The position numbers were made by a program, and so were the translations under genes. 26,397 nt of DNA from Mesotaenium endlicherianum (Eukaryota; Streptophyta; Zygnematophyceae; Zygnematales; Mesotaeniaceae): contig WELA01010452.1 of NCBI GenBank assembly GCA_009602735.1, positions 114,670 to 141,066 of the forward strand, given 5' to 3'. Of the stretch, positions 19,791 through 26,397 are shown one piece after another (the first letter of the stretch is position 1; each line of letters opens with the position of its first letter). The notes under the pieces are model-generated. The model did no database searches and was not told the DNA's origin. It worked only from the letters and a program-made list of their open reading frames with translations.

Positions 19791-21713
19791 TGCCTCGGGG
19801 AGACAATTCAGCTGGTGTTTGACACGATTTTGCGCTTCTCTAAATTCAATAGGAGAGTTGCTAGCTTCTGAGCATTCGAGGTTGCATCTATAGCTTATTT
19901 GGGCGGGGCACACTGTACTTCCTGACGGAAAAGCACCGAGTTCACGCGCAGCGCTGCGCAGGGAGGTGACATCTTTCTGCTTCTGCCCCATGATCAACTA
20001 GCTCTGACTTTGCGGCAGCAGCAGCAACTGCAGCAGCCAAGAGGTCCTCCCTCTGCCTGACTTTTGTTCGTGGGTAGGGACTCCAAGATAATGAGGATCC
20101 GTCTAGGCCTGCCTGCCAGCCTGCCTGCCTGCCGACAATGGAGGACGGGCGCAGCTGCTGGACGGCCCCTCTGGCTTCCTGCATGCAGCCTGAGCGTGGC
20201 TGCGACCCTTTGCGGTTGCTTGGCCACTTCAACATATGAGGCAACCTTGATTCTGCCGTGGTCCCGGCTTTTGGTGGCCATGAACTGGAGACCATGAGGG
20301 TGATCCGTTGTATGCGACCCCCCCCCTTCAATTCTTTCCTGCCCTTCATCAATTCTGACTGGGCACCATGCAGAAGTGCAGAAGTGCCCAATTGGTGTCA
20401 GTTCTTTCCAGCCTTTGCTCTTGGGTCCAACTGAGGAGGGAAGACACCTTCTTGCGTAGCTTGCCCCCCTTCTAAGGAATCACGCAACAGGATGACAGAG
20501 CAAGTAGAAAGAAGCACCGCCAGCTATAGCTCAGCCGCAGCGGCAGCAGGAGCCCAGCACGCACACACCTCTCGCAACAGACCGTTCCTTACGCTTCTTC
20601 TTCTCCACAGGGCATGCATGTGTGTAGCGGTGGTGAGGGAGATCAGACTGGGATGCGCCGGCTGGAGGATGAGAGCAGCGAAAGTCAATCAAATCTACAA
20701 CCGAGGGAGTGTTGGCTGATGGCTCGTGTGCCTGGCAAGTGCCCCTCCCGCGAGAAGGGGGCTCACAGCCGCCCGTGGCTGGTAGGCAGCGATCGATTGA
20801 CACGTGTCGTCCAGCAAGTGGCTGAGGGAGTAGGGCATGCAAGAATACACTCTCCCCCCGATAGACCTAACAATGTGGAGTGAGTCGAGAGCGACAGGTG
20901 CACTGATTCATCTCACGCCCCGCTAAAATCTCGGGGTCCGAGATAGCCCCAGTAGGGCAAAGTCAGAGGAGACAGCGAGGTGAACTGCTTCCATCCGACG
21001 CCCCAGTGAGATCGATGCAGCGCCAGTAAGGCGACGCTATAGAAGAGCGAGCGGGGGAGTGGCCCATGCAGGAGAAAAGAACCGAGTGTGGCCGGCGGCC
21101 ATGGGCGTGGCGGGCTCCTTGAGACCTGCATGGCTGGAGGGAGTTGCTTCTCAGTCGTCGACAGGTGTCGATCTGCGCCATCCAATGATTCCGGGGGTAG
21201 TCTGCCCTAGGTGTCATAGGACAGCTGCCATTTGGCATCTGTCGGGCAGCTCAGGCATGTGCTCTTTCTGCTGTGGCCCCCCCCCAAAGGAGGTACTATG
21301 ACAAAGTCCACTTGAGAGAGTGGGGTTCCGTAACTCACCGCGAGGGCTTGTCCTTTGGCGTAGGCTCGTCCTCTGCGCGACGTTTCTAGTTTCACAGATC
21401 ATCAAAGCGACTACCGCTAATGGCGTCCCTCCCCCGCTGTCCCATTGCTTCGGAGTCCTCGCAAGGGGGTGGGGCCGCGCGCTCAACAAGCTCTTTCCCC
21501 GCTACAAAGGGGCAGCTCTCCTTCCCCCGCAGGTCCTTTTGCCAGAAGGGCCTGCAGTCCGCACCCCTGCTGCTGGCTGGGGCCTCGGTTCTGCAGCGTT
21601 CACTAGGGTTCTGTGAGAGCGGAGGTGCTTCTTTGTGGGTGTGAGTTGCAGTCCATCCCTCGCCCCCGTGATGCATGGCCTCACTCAAAAGCGAGGGTCT
21701 GTTGCGTCCAGGC

Positions 21714-21825
21714 ATGCAGGCGGAAAGCAGGCAGGCAGACAGACGGGCAGGCAGGTGCGTAGGCAGGCGGGCAAACAGGCAGGCAGGCAGGCAGGCGGAC
21801 GAACAGGCAGGCAGGCACGCAGCAT
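21714..21825. repeat. (GCAG)n/(GGCA)n tetranucleotide microsatellite
   Basis: Interrupted GCAG units. A short (CCCG)n run follows at about 21907-21930. The array produces long spurious frames rich in Cys/Leu/Pro or Arg/Gln. Confidence 0.9.
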
Positions 21826-22260
21826 CTACACCTTTCTCGTGTGACTGCCTGCCGCACATGCAACTTCGCACAGCTGCTTCTTCTTTCCCTCGATTTTCCG
21901 CTGGCTCGCCCGCCCGCCCGCCCGCCCGCTCGCCAAATGGCAGGGCCGGCGGCCATCTGGCGCCATGCGTGGCCCCCGTCCCGCTGTGGTGCACCACCCT
22001 ATGCAGGGAAAGGAGCGCGAGGGGACACGCACCCTTGAGCATGGCTTGCCCGCTGCCACACAATGATGGCCCACTTGAGGTTTTTGCACCTGTAAAAGAA
22101 TTCGCCTCCTCAGTCGGCTCATCTTGAATTGAGATCCATCTTTCCCTGAGTCGGTGGGGAGAGGCTTACCTTCCAAACCCTTTGCGATGCACGTTCCTTT
22201 CTGCAATTCACTAAGCCGGACTTGGTTATTTGTGCCGGGAGGAGGTTGTTACAATGGGGT

Positions 22261-22489
22261 TCTAGCGGCGCAGCAGGTGGTGGCAGGTGTCCATTCAGAT
22301 AGAGATGGCTTTTCTCTTAGCAGAGCATAAGTGCGTTGTAAGTTATCATTCAAAAAACATGCATGTTGTTTTCTTGAACACGCAGTAGACGGCTTTTTTT
22401 GGCGGAGGGGGACGTGGGGGAAGTCAAAACTATATAGGATCTCTAGCAGCGCACCAGGTAGTGACAGGTGTGCATACAGGTAGATGGCT
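22261..22489. repeat. 50-bp direct repeat, two diverged copies
   Basis: 22261-22310 (TCTAGCGGCGCAGCAGGTGG...) and 22442-22489 (TCTAGCAGCGCACCAGGTAG...) share the whole unit through ATGGCT. The intervening 130 bp contains TGTAA at 22337. Confidence 0.75.
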
Positions 22490-23537
22490 CATTAAATGTG
22501 ATAAAAGCGGGTGAGTACAGTATCAAAGAGAATGGATGTTCCAACCAGTAGCTGTCAGAGTTGAGTGCTATTTTTCATGAAGGACGGTTTTCTCCTTTGT
22601 ACGTACATGCTCATATGTCACGGTTATGTGAAACCTCGCAAGCTCCTTGTTGTGCAGAGAGATCTGGGCAAGACTCTTTTTTTTCGTTCTCCACCACTCA
22701 GGAGTGGATGCACATGCTTGCATTTGTCATTTATAAATTTGAGGAGCCTCGCGGATAGGTTTTTTAATATTTCATAATATTACTGACACTCAGGTAGGCT
22801 GCATGGTTGATTTTGCGTGCCACTTCATATACATCTGCTTCTTCGCTATCGTGCCTCAGTCACCCACATCATTGGGATGCAATATATAGTTTGTACAAGC
22901 CACGCATCCAAAGCCCGAGTGCAATTGGGTCCCAGAAACTTCTCGCGTCCAGTGCGTGAAGGCATGAAGGATTGCCACCGGCCACCAGCAAGATTCAGAT
23001 GTAGTTTTATCCAACACTCTTTCCTATGGGGCCTCTGCAAGTGTACTTGACCATGACACTTGTCACTTGAGAGTCTACAGCACCACTACAGAGTGACCTC
23101 CACGTGTCACCAGTTCCCCAAACAGACTGGAATGTGCATCAGAAACAATCTGAACAGCATGGCGCAATGCAGCCGGCTGTATAATGCTGACCAACGCACC
23201 ACTAGATGTCAGTGGCAAGATTCAGCAAGTGCTTCATCTGCGCGTGTGCAGACTCCAGCGCACTGCATGTGTGCATGCATACTGGAAGAACAGTCATTTG
23301 GCGCGTCCGCATTTCCGTCGATGATGACGGCGCACCTTGGAGTGCCTCAGTTTTGATGATTTGCTTCGAGCATTAAAAAGCGTACGGAAGTGTATTCAGT
23401 ATTTAGCGGAGTTCTTAATCTGCGGCATCTCCAGAAGCTCCCATGAAGCAAGGCACATGCCACATGCAGCCGACCGGAGATGGGCACATGCATCTGCAAC
23501 GTAAGGGCAGGACTGATGGGACAGCCGCGGTGCATAT

Positions 23538-23542
23538 TTACA
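23538..23542 (-). terminator. TGTAA poly(A) signal of MSH2
   Basis: The plus strand reads TTACA. The minus-strand TGTAA is about 185 nt past the MSH2 stop codon at 23726-23724. Confidence 0.5.
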
Positions 23543-23723
23543 TGGACGTAGGGAATTGCTGGGAGCACGGGGGGTGAAAGAGCCGCTTGGCCTTCTACCT
23601 AATAGCATGGGCAGCGCACTGTACTATTCAGTACCAATTGAATACAACTTTTCACACTAGCACAAGTAAGGCGCCTGGCGTTTGGCACCTCTCACAGCTA
23701 GCCAGCTGTCAGGCATGCAGCAG

Positions 23724-25575
23724 CTAGAGCAGCTGCTGCAGCCAGGGGTTGGTGGCAGCGTCTCTCTCGAGGCTTTCTCTGAGCTGCGCCACCTGGCGGA
23801 TGGCCAGCTGCGGGTCCATCTGGTCCAACGGCAGGGCGGCGAAGTCGCGTAGGAACTGGCGTGCGCGCGCGGCGCCACACGTGGCCTCGTCGGGGCCCGA
23901 CACACGCTTCCGCTTGGCGCCGAGCTGGCAGAGCGATGAAAAAGCATTCACCAGTGTTGGTAACATATCAGAATGCTGGTCTGTATTCGCAACAGGGGGG
24001 GCAGAATGTTTCTCCAAGACCACGCGCCTCAGCAGCAAGCACAGCAGCAGCAGCACAATCATTCAGAAGAAGCTCGCTCTGGGGTGCGGGCGTCTCTCCT
24101 CTTCAGAAGAAGCAGCGCAGCTTCTTGAGTAGGCGGGCGCATGTGCCACGTGCTCGTGACACTTGGCAGGTATACTCTAATAGGCACAGTGCTGCTGGCG
24201 GACAGCATGGCAATGGAAAGGCAGCAGTGTTGGGCTCGTCCCAACCCACCCTGACGGGACAAACGGTTTTGCTGCGACACGGCAGGGTTGCCCTGAAAGC
24301 ACCAGGCTCCACTCCTCTGATACCCCAGGCTCCTCTTGTCTCCCTGCTTGATGATTGCCAAGCACTCTTCAAATGGGCGTTGCATTTAATGTAGGGGGTG
24401 GGGGGGGCAAAAGGGGGGGGGGGTGTCAGGAGATACGCTTACAAGAGAGAGGAGTGGGGGGAGGAGAAAGAAGAGGGAGCAGAGAACAAGGAGGAGGTGG
24501 AGGAGGCGGAAGAGGAGGTCTATGGCTCCCCTCACCTCGCCCACGGTGGTGGTGGGGGTGGTGTGAGTCGCGGCGGCGCTCTGCGACGCGGGTGGCGAGA
24601 AGTCCTCCAGCTCCGCAGCCTTGGCGCGCGCGAGCGCCACCACACTGTCGGGGAAGTGCGCAAACTCCGCCACGTGGATCCCAAAGCTCTGGTCGCACGG
24701 GCCCTCCTCTACCTGTTCCCCCATACGCGCACGCGTGCAAGCATGCACAGACCCACATACATACATATACACACACATGTGAGCGGGCGGGCGGGCNTCT
24801 CGGGGTGGGGGGCCGCGCGTGCGTGTGCGTGCAGGGAGCAACATCGCGGTGGTGAAGGAGGCGAATGCGGTGCTGGACCCCGCCACGTTCGCCGCCGGCC
24901 GCTTCGCCATTGCCGCGCTCGTGTTCTCGCCGTTCCTGGCGCGCGCCTTCCGCTCGCGAGTCGTGCGCGACGCTGGCCTGGAGCTGGGCGTGTGGGCCAG
25001 CATAGGCTACCTGGCGCAGGCCGTGGGGCTGCTGTCCACGGACGCAGGGCGCGCCTCCTTCATCTCCACCTTCACCGTGAGTTCTTGCACCCCCCCCTCT
25101 CCCCCCTCCCCCCACCCTCCGCTCCCCTTGCTGGCCCTCCCCACCGCCTCCTACGTTGGCATGCGGAATGGCAACATAACAAGCGGGCGGGCGGGCGGGC
25201 GGGCGGGCCGACACTGCATCAGAGCGGTGGTAGTGCTGTTCAGCGCAACAAAAAAAAGCATGATGTGGCTCGATGCCATCTGGTGCTTTCAGCACGAAGA
25301 GCTGCAAATGCCACCTGGCAGCAGCGTTCAGAGATAAAGGGTGCTTGGGGAGGTGGAGGTGGGGACCTTGTAGAGCATGGTGAGCTTCCTGGAAGCTTCG
25401 TCAATGTGAGCGCTGACGTGGTAATTGGCGACACCCACGGGAGGGCCCCGGGGGGGGCCGTGGACAGGTGGCGCGGTGCTAGTGGCCAGCGCCGTGAGCT
25501 CGTGGAAGTGCGTGGCAAAGAGCGTGGGAGCGCGCGTCACCTCCACCAGGTACTCGCAGATTGCCCACGCCAGGC
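23724..25575 (-). CDS. MSH2: DNA mismatch repair protein MSH2 (MutS homologue), C-terminal exons
   Basis: Three exons join in frame: 25575-25367, 24712-24536 and 23924-23724. The first holds [12 protein letters not shown] and [14 protein letters not shown], the conserved late ATPase-domain segment with the switch-like His. The second reads [20 protein letters not shown], then [19 protein letters not shown], the MSH2 signature after the ATPase core. The last has [25 protein letters not shown] and NPWLQQLL plus TAG, the plant-type C-terminus used for dimerisation. MSH2 pairs with MSH6 or MSH3 to recognise mismatches in the nucleus. Donors and acceptors are GT-AG; GTCCCC at 25366 is weak. Exons encoding Walker A/B and the N-terminus lie upstream, outside the window. 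The first intron here contains an opposite-strand transporter exon. Confidence 0.93.
24783..24797. repeat. (GCGG)n tract with an unresolved base, left side of the EamA block
   Basis: GCGGGCGGGCGGGC followed directly by n at 24797. It marks a gap or low-quality base at the left edge of the EamA exon block. Confidence 0.85.
24835..25076 (+). CDS. EamA/DMT-family transporter, single internal exon
   Basis: The exon reads [36 protein letters not shown], then [19 protein letters not shown] and [14 protein letters not shown]. This is the N-terminal half of the first EamA repeat of plant and algal drug/metabolite-type transporters, covering two membrane helices and the conserved GY-AQ-GL-TTA-xASFI region. 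The acceptor follows a GT-rich run ending GCAG (24834), in phase 1. The donor is ACC/GTGAGT at 25077, in phase 0. No preceding or following exon of this gene was found within the window. It sits antisense in an MSH2 intron between two (GCGG)n tracts, with an unresolved base at 24797. It may be a misplaced fragment or an inserted partial gene. Confidence 0.8.
25182..25209. repeat. (GCGG)n tract, right side of the EamA block
   Basis: About seven GGGC/GCGG units. Same motif and phase as the left tract, about 400 bp away. Confidence 0.9.
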
Positions 25576-25589
25576 CTGCACGGGGCACA

Positions 25590-26040
25590 TAGCACGCGCA
25601 CGGGCACGCGCACACACACAAACACACATGTACATTCACGCACACACACACATGTATGAGCATACTCTATCTTACACATGCATATAGAAACAGATGAGAG
25701 ACAAGCAGGTAAATATATACACGCATATGCACAGGCACACACGCACGAGCATGCGCACAAACAGGCGCACCCCTCACGCGAGCATTATTACACACACATA
25801 CAGGCCATGGAAGCATGCAGTCATAGACATTGGAGGACACGCTGACATGCAAACGCGCGCAGATATACACGTGCATGCACCCATGCCCTGCCACGCATCC
25901 AGATACACAACAAACACATTGCACAGACAGGCGCGCATGCACGCACACATGCGCATCCGCACAGCTTGCACGCTTGCACACACACATACCCCCACGCGCA
26001 TGGGCACACACGCACACGCACGTATCCCCCTCAAGAAACG
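25590..26040 (-). repeat. Long (GT)n-rich intron tract upstream of MSH2 exons (AC-rich on plus)
   Basis: Interrupted CA/CACG tract. On the MSH2 sense strand it is GT-rich and leads into the GTGCAG acceptor at 25576. No MSH2 exon was found between 25576 and the window end. Confidence 0.8.
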
Positions 26041-26397
26041 TACCGCACACAACAAACACGCAGAGGCGCATCTCCGGTGAACAGAAAGGTTCGGGCGTGC
26101 AAACAAGATTTCTGTCCTGGCTCCTACGGAATAGAGTGCGATACATCTTTCCAGCGCTCTTGCACGAAAAGCCTGTTCCCCGCGTGCACGGGCACAGGAA
26201 GGCCTCCACGCTGCGGACCTCAAGTCAATCCAATTCCCCGTCGCTCTCCTTCTCCACTGAGTCCTCGAGTGGACCCCAGACAGGGCAGACAGGAGTTGCA
26301 AGTCAGCCAAGGGAGCCCAGAACTCGAGCCCTCTGGCGTGCAATTTGCACTGGACGGTTTTGCGGCGGAGGGGGGCAAGGGGGTGCCCGGGGAGGGG

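Larger units (their letters stand above)
19791..23537. other. No supported gene; repeats and unassigned open frames
   Basis: Mixed GC-rich sequence. Open frames on both strands are dominated by simple repeats or have no recognisable motif. Two plus-strand stretches have exon-like borders (about 20611-20772, and up to TGA near 22125 with TGTAA at 22337), but nothing confirms them. It contains a GGCA/GCAG tetranucleotide array and a 50-bp direct repeat. Confidence 0.4.

Noticed and set aside
20611..20772. Exon-like plus-strand stretch between a TTCTTCTCCACAG acceptor and a GTAGGC donor
   Set aside because: The splice borders look good, but the peptide has no recognisable motif and no partner exon with matching phase was found.
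21420..21644. Plus-strand frame starting MASLPRCPIASESSQGG, resembling a chloroplast transit peptide
   Set aside because: The composition is suggestive (Ser/Arg/Ala-rich), but no downstream exon or mature domain could be linked to it.
21392..22063. 223-residue minus-strand open frame, the longest non-repetitive-looking one in 19.8-23.5 kb
   Set aside because: Its middle is the translated GCAG/GGCA microsatellite (Cys/Leu/Pro-rich). The frame is open because the repeat lacks stops, and the flanks show no motif.
22030..22127. Plus-strand open end reading PLPHNDGPLEVFAPVKEF to a TGA near 22125, with TGTAA at 22337
   Set aside because: Protein-like and in a plausible last-exon position, but the upstream frame runs through the microsatellite and no family was recognised.
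24426..25307. 293-residue minus-strand open frame
   Set aside because: It crosses an MSH2 exon in the wrong frame and continues into low-complexity repeats.
24398..25687. 429-residue plus-strand open frame
   Set aside because: It runs through G-rich and GCGG/AC simple repeats, across an unresolved base, and antisense to real MSH2 exons. It is in a different frame from the EamA exon.
25774..26343. Cys/Val-rich minus-strand open frame of 189 residues
   Set aside because: Mostly translated GT/GC dinucleotide repeat. No MSH2 Walker motifs were found in it.

Overview
The window is nuclear DNA of a eukaryote, most likely a green alga. Genes are split into many short GT-AG exons. Introns are long and rich in (GT)n/(AC)n and GC-rich simple repeats. 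TGTAA, the poly(A) signal typical of chlorophytes, lies 105-311 nt past the stop codons I can place. The MSH2 C-terminus and the EamA transporter exon look plant/algal. A volvocalean or Dunaliella-like alga fits, but that is an inference. No prokaryotic operons, tRNA, rRNA or CRISPR array were seen.

Layout. (1) 835-2826, plus strand: the 3' end of a WD40-repeat gene. (2) 2900-9450, minus strand: copy A of an unrecognised gene, with short conserved exons, basic/Gln-rich exons, an AT-hook and a Pro-rich C-terminus. (3) 9450-12745: AT-rich DNA, then GC/GT-rich DNA, ending in a possible plus-strand last exon (12745-12867) with TGTAA at 13035. (4) 13560-19790, minus strand: copy B, a diverged paralogue of copy A that lies about 10.3-10.7 kb downstream and matches it exon by exon. 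(5) 19790-23540: simple repeats and low-confidence open frames, with no supported gene. (6) 23538-25575, minus strand: the last three coding exons of MSH2, the mismatch-repair MutS homologue. One MSH2 intron holds an opposite-strand exon of a plant-type EamA/DMT transporter. The block is bracketed by (GCGG)n tracts and has an unresolved base in the left tract. (7) 25576-26397: AC-rich intron sequence upstream.

The main discovery is the tandem A/B pair. It encodes what may be an undescribed AT-hook nuclear protein family. Reading frame, intron phase, splice sites and stop position are largely kept although the nucleotides have diverged, and each copy carries a lesion the other lacks. A second pattern is that GT-rich tracts lie on the sense strand of every gene I could orient. 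The genes show no common pathway; this looks like an ordinary gene neighbourhood reshaped by duplication.
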